A DNA stretch of 64,000 bases from Chrysaora quinquecirrha. Taxonomy: Eukaryota > Cnidaria > Scyphozoa > Semaeostomeae > Pelagiidae. Where the stretch lies: NCBI GenBank assembly GCA_014526335.1, contig JACTAT010000060.1, positions 3,031,445 to 3,095,444 on the forward strand, read 5' to 3'. Made by a program: the position numbers and the translations under genes. Below are positions 1 to 12,516 of the stretch, piece after piece (within the stretch, counting starts at the first letter, position 1; each line of letters starts with the position of its first letter). The notes under the pieces are model-generated. The model saw only the letters and a list, made by a program, of their open reading frames with translations, was not told the DNA's origin and made no database searches.

Positions 1-504
1 TCAGTCAGCAGCGTAAAGACTGCCTGAATGACACGATAGAGAATCGTCTCTCAAATGCCGTCTGACTCCGTATGTTCTCTTCGCGCACGTAAAACTAAAG
101 CAGCTGAAGATCCTTTTGCTACGAACGATCCCGATAACACCAGGGTGGAAGGTTACTTTATGGGTTACTTTGTGCCGCACATATGGGTAAGTTTTGGGTG
201 CTGAAATCCTCTAAACAAGGTTATGATTTAACCAAAACGTCATATATGTCTGGAAAATTAAAATAACCTCATAACGTTTACGCTATTTGAGACAACCAAG
301 TTTGAAATCACACAGAAGCTGTTCTTAGTACAATTTGAAGTAGTAATAGGCCTAGAAAGACTTATCACTGTCATATTCCGCTCATTTTTGTTCATAATAG
401 AATTTCTGTATCTGCATAGGTCTAAATTATAAGTGGGTGGGTTTGTGGTGGGTTTGTGAAATTCGGGAGGCATATCTCCGTCCATCCATAGGTTATACCT
501 TCCC
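1..504. other. No gene recognised
   Basis: I see no supported coding exon, RNA gene or repeat boundary here. The short open frames have no family resemblance. The right edge runs into the LINE remnant that starts near 505. Confidence 0.4.
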
Positions 505-1610
505 GGGGATCTTTGATGGCAAACTGCTAATTGTTGGTGCTTTTGGAGGATTCAGCAAATCAATCTGATTTAAGATGTCTTCAATTTTCCTTTATCTTTT
601 ATATGTTTGGGTTGTTTTTGAATTTAATCAATTGGGTCGTCTATAGAGTCCTCTAGTCCATCCGCATATGATAAATGTGTTTCATTTCCCTTAGTATCTA
701 GATCTATTAGTATGTTGGCAAAGAGTTCATGAATTATATTTACAATTTGCGCATCAGTTATCAAATTACCGTTCTCGAGAATAGAAATAGATTTGGAGAG
801 GATTTGATTCCATCCGTAAACACAGGTTTCACAGTTTTCAAAAACTTACGATTATCAGTAAAGCATTTTACGTCTAACTTACTAAAGTAGTCCTTTTTAG
901 ATTTCGAACTAGTGTGACACACATTTGTGTCTTTGTTTCTTGTATGCATTATAATTTCCTGTCGATCTTTTTTCATGGTACTGGTTTTTCAATTTGTAGC
1001 AATGCATTATAGCCTTGTGAGCATGCCGATCAATTGTATTCATTTTAGTGCTGTTAGATGATGCGTAGTCCCCCTATACTTGATATAATATTTCTTTGAG
1101 ATTTGAGATTTGTCTGAAACTTTCTTCATTACATTTCTTATCAACTCTAACCCTGTTTTTAAGATTGTAACTATACTAACGAGAAAATCATATTGTCCTG
1201 TCTCGATAATTGAACCACTCCGAAAATTATTTGTCCTGTTAGTCAGGATTAGATATATGCATCGGGGATTAACTTACTTGAAACACGTTGGGTTTTTTAC
1301 TATGCTGCATAAATTATAGTGGTCCATGAAATCATTGATGCGGGTTTCGTTTGCTTCGGAGTTGAAATCAGCCATTATAATGATGTTTTCGTACTTAGGA
1401 TATGAACTATCAAACCCTTTTTCAATTTATCGAGAAAATATTGCTCACATTGAGAGGGGGGGGGTTCAATATATGCATTGAAAAAGCCACTTTTAGTTTT
1501 CTTGATATTAACTCTAGCACTATTATTTCAATATCAGCTGGAAATTCGTGATCTTGGATCTCCTTGACTGCCATCACCTCCTTGGCGTAAATTAACCCTA
1601 ATCCTAGCGG
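505..1610 (-). pseudogene. Decayed non-LTR retrotransposon (CR1/jockey-like LINE) fragment
   Basis: Read on the minus strand, several frames together give recognisable LINE ORF2 pieces. From 1385 down there is an endonuclease-like stretch containing MADFNSEANETRINDF. From 975 to 765 comes the linker between endonuclease and reverse transcriptase (KLDVKCFTDNRKFLKTVKP). Below that is the start of an RT domain, with NQIDLLNPPKAPT-like wording around 560-500. At least four frame changes and stops interrupt it, so it is inactive. The clade is inferred from these phrases only. No target duplication or 3' tail was found. Confidence 0.6.
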
Positions 1611-2591
1611 GGGATGTAATTGACCCCCCCCCCCTTCAAGCTTTTCTTGTCACTGTTATGTTGTGTGATGGATGTAAGCTTCCAAAGCAGGCTGACTTTA
1701 AGCCTATATGTATAAGCTACAATGTGATACAAAAAAGCCCCATAATAATAACAATAGGTCACGTGACATTGCCTTATATGGAAAGCACATATAAATGCCT
1801 ATTTTTGCCAGTAAATTTATCAGCATTGACTGATTCTTTGCAACGTAATAGAAAATAGTTACTAGCAACAAAATGTAAAAAAATTTCCGGACTTCTATTG
1901 ATATTAAGGAATGTCGATTTTTGACTGACTTTGATAGCATGTTTTCATTCAATAGAAGTGAGAGACACCCAATTTACAAACGTTACTCCCAATGCATCGG
2001 CCAATGCCTGTCCTAAGTTTGATTGCTCTAGCTCTACTGGGCAGCAATTTATGGAGGGTTGGCTATGTTAGATTAAAAAATCCCAGTAGGATAAGGGTCA
2101 AAAGACCACCCCTATTTCTAGCTCTATCATTTCAAAAGGGGGTCAATCAACCATGAATTCGCTTGTTCGAAAACTATTATCGTGTTTGGTTTCAGTAATT
2201 GTTAAGATATCGATACTTTCAAAGCGCCGTTTAAGCATTTCAAGAATTAATCATTGGTTTAAGAATTAATATTAAGATTGGCCATAATTGAACAGTTTTA
2301 CCTTTGTATCGTATTGCTTTTAGTTTCCCTAGCGGATTTTCTTCTATAGAGTTGTACATACCGTCTTCAGTAATGTAATGAACCAACGTATCAAGGTAGC
2401 AAACGGTATCATTTGTCAGTTAATGAGCAATAGAATGTAAAAATTCTCTTGCTAGAAATTCAAATTTTTAGCTCAAAATTGACTTTTCAACACATAATCG
2501 TCTTTTTAACCCAATAGCCTTTCCCATTATTCATTTAGCCCTCATTGCTTGCCTCGGTGTCATGCTCGTGCATTACGCGATCAATATTCTA
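1611..2591. other. Intergenic, no gene seen
   Basis: No coding exon is supported. A G/C homopolymer pair lies near 1455 and 1623. The open frame at 1658-1858 has no start context or family resemblance, and a related short segment appears inverted near 3235-3275, which suggests a dispersed repeat. Confidence 0.35.
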
Positions 2592-2833
2592 CAATCATGG
2601 ACAAAATTTTTGAGAAAAAATACAAAACTCCAAAAAATATAATTCATGTACGAACAAATCAACATAGATCTCCCCCGCCCCCCTGATTCAATGTTGGTTT
2701 GTTAGATTACCGCTTCCCGGTGGAGAAAATAAGATAACAACATTGATTTGGGGGGAGGGGGGAGATAAAGTGACCAAAATTTAGGCAGCTATCAAGTATT
2801 TTGAAAAGTCTCAACTAATTTTGTCCATGATTG
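2592..2833. mobile_element. TA-flanked MITE (Tc1/mariner-like)
   Basis: The element begins CAATCATGGACAAAATT and ends with its inverse, AATTTTGTCCATGATTG. It is flanked on both sides by TA (2590-2591 and 2834-2835), the usual target duplication of Tc1/mariner elements. It is 242 bp, non-coding, and has purine-rich and C-rich tracts in the middle. The superfamily is inferred from the TA duplication. Confidence 0.65.
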
Positions 2834-3474
2834 TAGCCTTGATATGGGCTATACCCCCTCTCATTCCTCACTAATATGTACATCTACAAATGTTCCTCAC
2901 TACAATGCAATTTAGGGCGGCACGTCACCAGTACCCAGTCAAAATTAAGTACCCACCTGGGCGTCGAGTTTTCATCTTAAGGCAAATAGCTCCGTAATCG
3001 CGCACATTTTCCGAATAAATCTCGATAACTCCCTACAAACATCGCGACACTCGTTTTCAATGAAAATTTGCGAGTTACCCTTATCTGTTATCAAAACACT
3101 CTTACGTGCAAACATGGACGCTTGAAATTAGTTTATCTCTGCCTCTTGCAGTACTGGGACAAGGTCAAATTTATTATGTAATTGTTGCCAAAACGGTCAA
3201 TCCTAATGCTTTCAGGCTTTACGGCCATCAGGAAGCTAATACATATAGGCTTGAAGTCAGTGAGTTTGAAAGCAGGGCCGTAGGTAGAAGTCAACCAGTG
3301 GTGGATGTAGCTCAGTATTTTACCGACAAAACGGGTGTGGCTTTTAGAAAAGGGTGTGGCCGGGTTGTTGATCTTTCCTTGGCGAATCTTGTTTGGGTTC
3401 CTATCTTTTGCACGCAACCACCAGACATGGAACATTAGTATGCATGCATCGAATACGCCAGGTTGGACGTCATA

Positions 3475-3550
3475 GAAATGAGGGATAAAACCGGGTCCGG
3501 GGGCATGCTCCCGCGGAAAAATTTTGAAAATTTAGACTCTAGAATGATCA
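3475..3550. repeat. Fragment related to the hAT-like element at 63.0-63.8 kb
   Basis: The stretch with GGGGGCATGCTCCCGCGG followed by an A/T-rich block with CTAGAAT closely resembles 63,127-63,183 inside the hAT-like element. It is probably a remnant of the same family. Ends and target duplication were not identified. Confidence 0.4.
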
Positions 3551-6440
3551 TGGCATGATGTTGTCAAAAACTATTAGTAATAGAACGAATATGCAATGAT
3601 GATGATGAATGTCGTAGGATGCAACATTTTCAGATGTTGAACAGCAACATTGTAATCTTTTCTTGTATTCTTTTTGGCTATTTTTGCTTCTGATTTTACC
3701 ATTCTTGACTGTATAATTGCATACTGCATAATTTATGGCTTATTAGATAATGCATTTAAGAGTGCTTTACAGTTTGAATGAGGGCTCAACCTATAACTTT
3801 AGAAAAGGGCGGTGTTGCCGATCCTGTGTATTATCCATCTCCATTCTGTCCGTGCGTATCTGTCATGGCTGGCAAACGAACAAATACAAAATACGAAAGC
3901 ACTTGCTATCGGCATTTGCTCGTCCTTAGCAACCACATAACAGTTATTGACAATTGTTAAATTAAAATCGGCAGCTATGGAAACTGGGTGCTAGTATGAG
4001 TGGGCAACCTTGCTGCTGGACGTTTTTCCGACATTTGACGACACAATATTAAAATATATCTAGTTTCTTTTGTTCCTTTCGATTTGCGGCATTTCTTGCT
4101 CTTAGTGGTCCATTTACGCCCCAGGCGTAAATGATGATTAATGCGAAGGTCTCGGGTCTAGTCCCCTGCTTGCAGCCATGTGCTTGGCATTCAGCCACAA
4201 GAAGCACTGATGATGGAAGCTTCCAATCTTTCTACTAAATAATCAATTTGTTTATAAAGGTTATATACCAAGACTTTGATTTCTTTGTATGAATTATCGA
4301 CTACTGTTCCATTCGAACGGGAATTGTTTGGTGGTTATTGGATTGTTAGTTTTACCTGTAATGCTTCTACAACACAACAGGAGAGAAGACGAGACATTGC
4401 TGGGGCTCGGCCTAACCGATTCAAACAAGCAGTCTAAAGACAATTTGTTCTAGAATCAATTCAGCACCTATGTGGAATCGTTACGTCTCCAAGCCCAACT
4501 GTGATGGGTAATATATTCAACTTGAACAGTATCCTGTAAACTTCGCTAAAGTTTGAAATATGATGGAAATTCGTTTCCTCGAGAAGTATCTGGAAAGTCG
4601 CCAGAGAAGGCTCAGAAAGACCTTGCACGAACGAAAGCAGTTTAAAAGACCTCAAAGTCAGAACTATCAGAGGAGTATGCAGAAACTATAGCGACAGTAG
4701 ATGTTTTAAATCAAGGTCATAGAATGAGTTGAGATCGAAGGGAAGTATTGTTCAATTTTCGTTATAATTCGTACACTGGTACGCCCATCGCGACAAAACT
4801 GACTGCCTTGGAAGCATGCCCTGCCCAAACATTATAAATTGTGTTGTCCTTTTCATCTCAAGCTGAAAACGCCGAGATGGGCGGGCATAGGTTCTCGGCT
4901 TACCTATAGAATACAGGGCCAGATGCTAGTATTCATTGTAGGCTACCTACAGCCAACAGGGTCATTTACTGTAAGGATCAACAATGTGCCTTTGTTCAAT
5001 GAAAATGGTTTTCCGCGCAAGACAATATATACTGAGCGCAAAATCACCTATTGTTTGGATTTGAGTAGTTGAAGAGACGCAGCGGTCATACGAAATGGAC
5101 GAGGCTTCGGTGGCGACTTGTTTCGTGCTGCAGTGTACAGAGGTGTGCTTCTAAGAGTTGTGAAAGACCAGCGGTGTAAATGACAAGGAAAGTGTGTCAA
5201 CTTGGAACGATGCTACATTGTCTTGAACAGTAGTGAGGATAAGTTTGGACTTGGTCTTCTCAATGGTATAGGCCAGCGCCATGTTTGATGCAGGCTTTTA
5301 GGCGTTCCCGCAGTTCAAGCCTCTTTGCTCATGGAGGTGGAAACGAGAAACTTAGACGTGATAGATGGATGGCGGAGGTATAGTGCTACAGATTGAGGCT
5401 ATTTTCAACTTCAGGAAATTGAAAATGTGAGAGTACAAATTCTTCAACAATCGAAATGAAATTCTTGTCCGTTGTCCGATGTTGTTCCAACAAGGTGAGC
5501 ACATTTCTCATTAGCCGTTCTTTGGGTTGGTCTCTGCAAAGCTGGTAATTTTCCGACAGGTCGGACATGTCCGTGATCATAACAGAGTAGGCTAGAAGGG
5601 CAGGCCATTATTGTATTCTAATTTCTTGGTGGTGACTATTTGGGATTTTTGGACAGGCCTATACCATAGGCTTGTGTTAGTAGCGTGAAGGGGTGGGCTG
5701 GGCCTCATTTTTGTGCGTACATGTTCAGGTTAATGCTTACTATAGTTACATTTTGATAAGCCAATAAAAACTCAGAAAGCATTTTTTATTTGGACATGAG
5801 AACAGATTAAATTGAAAAAGCCCACCCTTTGACTGAAAGCTACACTTTGACCACGTTTTGGCTATTTTGTCTGTTAGGAGATCAGATTGGGTTTTAGGGT
5901 TGGGGTCTGGGTTAAGTTTTAGGGGTTTTGAGGTATGCCATCTGTAGGACTCAACAGCATTATTTTTTCAAGTATCTGATGAAACCCATCTGTACCTGAG
6001 TGAATCACTTTCATGTCCTGGGACCCAAATTCAGACTCAGTTTCAGAATCATATGGACATTAATAGTTTCATTGGTAAACAAGCACACACGGAAAGCTAC
6101 ACTTTGACCATGTTTATGCATTTTGCCTGCAAGGGGGTATGAAAACCCTAGGTATTTACTGTATGTAATGATAGATTTGAAAAGATAGCATAAAGTTCTT
6201 GGCTGCTTTATGTCTTAATGTTGTTAGGATTTATCAGTAAGGGTTCCTGATGCAAGCACTATATAGTTTGTGTTTGCATTTGTGGAATTGTAATTGTATT
6301 TCCTATGTTTCTCACAGGTTGGTCTTTGGTGGATTGTTCTTCATCTTATCTTAGTAGTGGAGTGATTGGAATGACTTGATGTCTGTTTGATGTGACAGCT
6401 TGGTTCCATAGGATATGAAAATGTGTATCTTATTGGCTTA
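3551..6440. other. Gene-poor spacer
   Basis: No exon, RNA gene or element boundary is supported over this 2.9 kb. Open frames are short and lack family resemblance. The sequence GGTCTCGGGTCTAGTCCCC near 4146 is weakly like a pol III B box, but no convincing A box accompanies it. Confidence 0.35.
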
Positions 6441-8000
6441 TGATAATTTGCGGAATTTTTGAAAATTTCGCAAAATTTTTGCGAAATTTTCGCAAAATTT
6501 TCGCAAAATTTTCGCAAAATAAATAAATATCCCAAATTCTTAAAGAAATGTACATTTAATGATAAAAACGAGGAGTAAACAGCCTCAGATACTGTGTCAT
6601 GAAGCCATTTTCGTGATTCATCAAGCAAATAGTCCTTATATTAGAAGATTTCAACAAAATATTTCGCAAATTACTAATTTGCGAAATATGTCGCAAATTA
6701 CTTATTAGTAATTTGCGGAATTTTTCTAGAAAGGATTCGGAAGCAGAGACAGGCAGAGCAGGGACGCTGGCAACTTGTTAGGCAATGTTAAATGATGCTA
6801 AATGAACATTAAATTGAAACTTTGAAATGTTGAACACCGGAATACATAAAGAAAACCGGAATATAGTGAATAAACTGTCGCTTAAGCCTAGGCCAAGAGT
6901 GTCAAAAATCAATTGAAAAATTTCTTCATTTAGCATGATAGGCAGGTTGATATGCTTTTGATTGAACTGTAACAGCGATGAAACAAGGGAAAATGCATTA
7001 TTAGAACAACTGCATGTTATTTTGAAAATATTTCGCAAATTACTAATTTGCGAAATATTTCATAAATACTAAATTAGTAATTTGCGAAATTTTTCTAGAA
7101 TGGACTCAGAAGCAGAGACAGGCAGAGCAGGGACGCTGACAACTTGTTAGGCAATGTTAAATGATGCTAAATGAACATGAAATTGAAACTTTGAAATGTT
7201 GAACACCGGAATACGTAAACAGAAATGGAATATAGTGAATAAACTGTCGCTTAAGCCTAGGCCAAGAGTGTCAAAAATCAATTGAAAAATTTCTTCATTT
7301 AGCGTGATAGGCAGGTTGATATGCTTTTGATTGAACTGTAACAGCGATGAAACAAGGGAAAATGCATTATTAGAACAACTGCATGTTATTTTGAAAATAT
7401 TTCGCAAATTACTAACTTGCGAAATATTTCGCAAATTACTAATTAGTAATTTGCGAAATTTTTCTAAAATGGACTCAGAAGCAGAGACAGGCAGAGCAGG
7501 GACGCTGACAACTTGTTAGGCAATGTTAAATGATGCTAAATGAACATTAAATTGAAACTTTGAAATAATTAGTAATTTGCGAAATTTCAACATTTCAAAG
7601 TTTCAATTTAATGTTCATTTAGCATCATTTAACATTGCCTGACAAGTTGTCAGCGTCCCTGCTCTGCCTGTCTCTGCTTCCGAATTCTTTTCTAGAAAAT
7701 TCCGCAAATTACTTGAAATTAGTAAGGACTATTTGCTTGAAATATTTCGCAAATTAGTAATTTGCGAAATATTTTGTTGAAATCTTCTAATATAAGGACT
7801 ATTTGCTTGATGAATCACGAAAATGGCTTCATGACACAGTATCTGAGGCTGTTTACTCCTCGTTTTTATCATTAAATGTACATTTCTTTGAGAATTTGGG
7901 ATATTTATTTGTCAACCAAATATACTGAAAATTGCTGAATAAAATATTTTGACTGTGTGAAAGTGTTGTTGACACTTTTGAAAAATTCCGCAAATTATCA
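6441..8000. mobile_element. Foldback element with TTTCGCAAAA-rich inverted arms
   Basis: The ends are inverted copies: TGATAATTTGCGGAATTTTT at 6441 and its complement ending at 8000. The arms are long. The segment at 6530-6660 (ATGTACATTTAATGATAAAA and following) reappears inverted at 7760-7890. Between the arms a unit of about 368 bp is repeated directly (start points near 6719, 7087 and 7456), and its partner lies inverted at 7575-7690. Palindromic TTTCGCAAATTAC motifs separate the units. Flanking TA dinucleotides suggest a Tc1/mariner-type duplication. No transposase is encoded, so it is non-autonomous. Confidence 0.65.
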
Positions 8001-8742
8001 TAGAAATTCTGTGCCTCCTTTGCTAATAACTCAAGCCCTTATAAATTTGTTTCTGCTTATAATGTATCTTTTAATTACACTGAAAAAGCTAGTGCTCCAG
8101 CAGATCAGTTTTACTAGACTTATTCCCTGAGTCCCAGACATCACTCCTCACAGCAATATTACACCAAACTGATATCGCTCAAATGGTAGTTTCGTTGTCT
8201 AAGTGATTCATTTCAGTAATGATAACTATGACTGAGGGAAAAAGTCTAAGGTTATACTATGAATTCAACAAATAACCAGGCATTGACTGTTGGCAAGCAG
8301 CTGATTTTTATTATACAATACAGATAGGTTATCTTTTGTCTCTCTGCTATTCTGTCAAAAATGCACTGGGACTACTGGACTTTGAAATAACCCTTGCTTA
8401 AGCCTAAACCTTGAATAAATTCCCAGCAAAAAATTCTTTTTTTCACATAAGCTCCTGTGATGATATGTGTAGAGTGGTGGTGTATTGACAATAATCCGTT
8501 GCTAGTGTAGGTGGTGTTAAAAAGGTTAATAATCAGTTGTGATGTTTGAAGTGCCTATTTTTGAGCTAGTTTGGTTACCCTGTCATTATGATATCAAGTA
8601 CCAATGGCAGCTACAGGGTGGTCACTCAGTTTCATTTAAGGTGGCAATTTCAGGTCTTGTATTAGTGGTGTGTAAATCTTATATATTATCTTGTTCAGTT
8701 AGTGGAATCATGGTAAAGACAGTTGTTATCCCTCAATGAACA
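8001..8742. other. Intergenic, no gene seen
   Basis: Nothing beyond unique A/T-rich sequence can be supported. The open frame at 8539-8739 runs into the adjacent minisatellite and has no family resemblance. Confidence 0.3.
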
Positions 8743-9590
8743 TTGCCCGTTTATTAAAGGATCGAAACAAAGCCTTTGTCCCCAAAAAACATTCCCCGTT
8801 AATTAGAATATGGATAAAAATTCCGTTGCCCTGCAACGACTATTGCCCGTTTATTAAAGGATGGAAACAAAGCCTGTACTTCCAACAAACTTTCCCCGTT
8901 TAATTAAAGATTGAATGACACTTCTTACCCCTCAATGAATATTGCCCGTTTATCAAAGGGTGGAAACAAAGCCTTTACCCCCAAAACAAACATTCCCTGT
9001 ATTAGAAGATGGATAAAACTCCTGTTACCCCGCAATGAATATTGCCCGTTTATCTAAAGCATGCAAACAAAGCCTTAACCTCCAACAAACAGTCCCAGTT
9101 CATTAGAAGATTGCAAGTCACTTGTCACCCCTCAACGAATATTGCCCGTCTATTAACGGATGGCAACACAGCCTTTACCCCTAACAAGTATTCCCCGTTT
9201 ATCAACAGATTGAAAGATACTTGCTACCCCTCAACGAATATTTTCCGTTTATTAAAGGATGGAAACAGAGTCTTCACCCCCAACGGACATTCCTGTTTAT
9301 CGAAGGATTGGAACACACTTGTTACCCCTCAACCAATATTACCCGTTTTTAAAGGATGGAAACACAGCCTTTACTCCCACCAAACATTCCCCGTTTATTA
9401 AAAGATTTCAAGACACTTGTTACCCCTCAACCAATATTGCCCGTCCATTAAAGGATGGAAACACAGCCTTTAACCCTAACAAGCATTCCCCATTTATCAA
9501 AAGATCGCAGGACACTTGTTGCCCCTCAAAGAATATTATCCGCTCATTAAAAGATGGAAACAAAGGCTTTACCCCCAACAGATAACACAC
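8743..9590. repeat. Minisatellite, period about 99 bp, 8-9 copies
   Basis: The block ATTGCCCGTTTATTAAAGG and its variants recurs at about 8743, 8842, 8941, 9042, 9142, 9239, 9337, 9436 and 9534. Each unit holds a second half-repeat beginning ATTCCCCGTTTA, so the unit is itself an imperfect duplication. The open frames here (for example 9042-9401) arise because the period is divisible by three. They are not taken as genes. Confidence 0.8.
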
Positions 9591-9599
9591 CTACATAGT

Positions 9600-9890
9600 T
9601 ATGCTGTAGATTCTGGGTTGTACGTCGTAGGTCGTAGGTTCGCCGGAAAACATAGCTGCATACATATGCTCCAGCTTCTAGGTTGTAGGTCGTAGGTGGT
9701 AGGTTCGCCGAAAAACATAGGTACATAGGTATGCTGTAGGTTTTAGGTTGTAGGTCGTAGGTGGTAGGTTCACCAAAAAACATAGCTACATAGGTATGCT
9801 CTAGGTTGTAGGTCGTAGGTGGTAGGTTGGCCGAAAAACATAGGTACATAGGTATGCTCTAGGTTGTAGGTCGTAGGTGGTAGGTTGCTC
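9600..9890. repeat. Minisatellite, period about 64 bp, 5 copies
   Basis: Five copies of a unit containing AGGTTGTAGGTCGTAGGTGG followed by a variable GCCGAAAAACATAG segment. It abuts the preceding 99-bp array and the following 108-bp array, so three unrelated tandem arrays lie side by side. Confidence 0.75.
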
Positions 9891-9984
9891 ACGAAAAAGG
9901 GTATATAACAAGCCAACGTTACGTAATAGGCATATTTATAAAGAAAAAGTAAAATAGAAAAGAAAAAAAGAAGTAAAGAGTGAA

Positions 9985-10515
9985 AGGGTGAAGACACGGA
10001 GTCCGTGTCAATGAGAATGGTAACATAGATATAGGGAACACAAAACGGTGATATTAATAGAGATAGGGGTGTTATGACACCGTAGAGAGTGAAAGGGTGA
10101 AGACACGGAGTCCGTGTCAATGAGAGTGGTAATATAGTCATAAGGAACAGAAATGGTAATATCCTTAGAGATAGGGGTGCTATGGCACTGTAGAGACTGA
10201 AAGGGTGAAGTCACGGAGTCCGTGACAATGAGGATGGTAATATAGTCATCAGGAACAGAAATGGTAATATCAATAGAAATAGGGGTGCTATGACACCGTA
10301 GAGAGTGAAAGGGTGAAGACACGGAGTTCGTGTCAATGAGAGTGGTAATATATACTTAAGGAACAGAAATGGTCATACCAGTCGAGATAGGGGTGCTATG
10401 ACACCGTAGAGAGTGAAAGGGTGAAGTCACGGAGTCCGTGACAATGAGAATGGTAATATCAGTAGCAAAAGTACTCAGTATATAGATATAGGGGGAAGTC
10501 ACAGAGTCTGTGCCC
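9985..10515. repeat. 108-bp tandem repeat with a covarying palindrome
   Basis: A unit of about 108 bp repeats about five times. Each copy carries a 17-nt palindrome: GACACGGAGTCCGTGTC at 9993 and 10102, GTCACGGAGTCCGTGAC at 10210 and 10426, GACACGGAGTTCGTGTC at 10318, and a decayed copy at 10498. The second base of the arm changes A to T in the same copies where its partner changes T to A, so pairing is kept. The conserved context GAAAGGGTGAAG precedes the palindrome in the main copies. Confidence 0.8.
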
Positions 10516-12198
10516 ATTGAAATATTGAATGGTAAACGTATAAACTTCCCTGTCGATATATCAACATGCCGTATATTATTAATGAAATGAAATCGTGGCC
10601 TAAGGTCTGTCAGGTACAATCAGACAAACAATCTACGTCAATTCTAATGCAATACCTTTGCAGGCATACGAGTCTTGCAAGACACCATTGTTATTTCATG
10701 AAACATACCCATGAAGGAATTTTGTCAATGTTATATATTCTCGTATTTGTGAAAACGTAAATGCTGAAGCACTGTTATTTCTTTCTTTAAGTTGTAATAA
10801 AAAGATTGATTACTTGTCGGAAACAAATCATTCAGAAATTGGAAGAAGGTACAACAGTCAGCAAATTCCCGAAGAAGTCCCTGTTGGAAAACCGCTGATG
10901 GAATGCCACGGCCAAAAGTCAGTTATCAAAACAAGTCCTTTAAAGTAGGAGGAAGACTACGATGAAAAATCAAGCGCAACCTTTGATGATCCTCTACGCT
11001 ACACGATCTATGGTGTGCGAGTAGAAAATTCCTCATCCAAAGGAACAAGATTCTCAGAACTGTTTCTCGACGTTGTAAAGCAAGAACAATATATATAATT
11101 AGCAAAAACAATCACACAAGTGACGATAGGCGTAATCCGGATCGTACTAGTCGGGTTGGCCACCAAGAATTTGGTGGCAAATGATAATTCATAAACAAAT
11201 GTATCATTATGAATAGTTATTATAGTGAATTTTGCCAAATACGATCCCAAATACTGCCAACCCTATGTGTGTTATTGCCTCATTTGTCTGTCTTAGAGAC
11301 CGCTGCGCATTAATTACTATTGCCAAAAATTTCCGCTCTTCTCAGATTTGCCGACGACCAACTTGCCTGGGGGTTGTCACACCCCCACACCCCCCAGTAG
11401 CTTAACCTGTTTTGAAAGCTTGCATCTACAAGACAACAGTCAAGCAAAAACTAAACCTTCATGGTCGGATGAAAAATACCCCCGAGACAATTTTATTCGC
11501 TTGTAAACTGCAACTAGTGCATATTCCCTTCAACAAAGAAAGAATGAGCAGTTTGCATGCATTATAAAGAACCCTATAACTAGGTGTCTTTTATTTCTAA
11601 AAGTCTAAAAATGTCTTAAATGTTTATAATGTCTGAAAACCGATGCAGCAAGGTTTTAAAAACATTAATGTTTATTTCGGATGATCGTTCTTTTTTAAAA
11701 AACAAGTAAGCAACAATTAGGTATTGAAAGCTAAGGCTAGGAACATGGAAAATGGAAAGTGTTTTAAGTATATTATGCAAAGTTCTTTAGTTCTTTAGAG
11801 AACCTTTAGTAGAGAATCTTTAGTTCTTTTGACTAACAAACTTTTGAAAACGGGTTTATCTTACAAAAATAATATATAATTACACCTATAACTTATGGTT
11901 CATGTAGCCAAACAGACTATTTTCCTTCTCGCAGGTGATACAATTAAGAAGCAACAAAAAGGGAGTGTTTCACATAAAAAGAAGAAATTGTGAATTTGTG
12001 TTTATCCTTAGATTTAACTCCTCAAACAAATGTGTCAAGTTTGAAAAAATGGAGCTTGTTTGTTTGAAGAAAATTGGTACTCTCTCTTTGTTTGTTGCTT
12101 CACCTGCCCCAGCTGCTTTGTGCAAAATACTATAAAACATGCAACTGATCATGGAGCAATTCGAGAAGTTCCACAGAAATTTTTCAAGCAACTCAAAG
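10516..12198. other. Spacer ending in a probable 5' UTR exon of the astacin gene
   Basis: No coding exon is supported. A C-rich segment near 11,375-11,395 resembles the 3' end of the hAT-like element at 63.7 kb. The last part probably contains a non-coding first exon of the astacin gene: the sequence ends CTCAAAG at 12,198 before a good donor (GTAAGG), and the coding exon at 12,517 is preceded by an acceptor CAG. The transcription start is not visible to me. Confidence 0.35.
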
Positions 12199-12516
12199 GT
12201 AAGGTACTTTGCTCAGTTTTTTAATAAGTTAGAATGGAAAAACTTTTTTAGGTATGAAGCTATTATTTTCATCATCTGCTAGTTAGAATATAAGATTTCT
12301 TCTATGGGCACTTTCATTTTTCCTTTTTTAATTATTTTATCAGATGTATCTAAATTACACATAATCAGTACTTTCAGAAGTTATAAATGTCCTGTGCAGA
12401 TTATTTTTCATTATACTGCGCCTATTATTGTTTAAGTATCACTTTTCTTCCAATCGATATAGCCTTACCCGTTCTTTCAATGTTGCCTTTAAACATTGTA
12501 TTGTTTATGTAAACAG

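Noticed and set aside
6463..6520. CRISPR-like array of TTTCGCAAAA repeats
   Set aside because: Repeats are 10-12 bp, contiguous and palindromic, without spacers, in an animal genome. It is part of the foldback element.
9042..9585. Two open frames encoding repetitive FIKR/KDGNTAFTP proteins
   Set aside because: They arise from the 99-bp minisatellite, whose period is divisible by three. No start context, no domain, and neighbouring frames are equally open.
9547..10619. Minus-strand open frames across the 64-bp and 108-bp repeats
   Set aside because: Repeat-driven frames without codon bias or homology.
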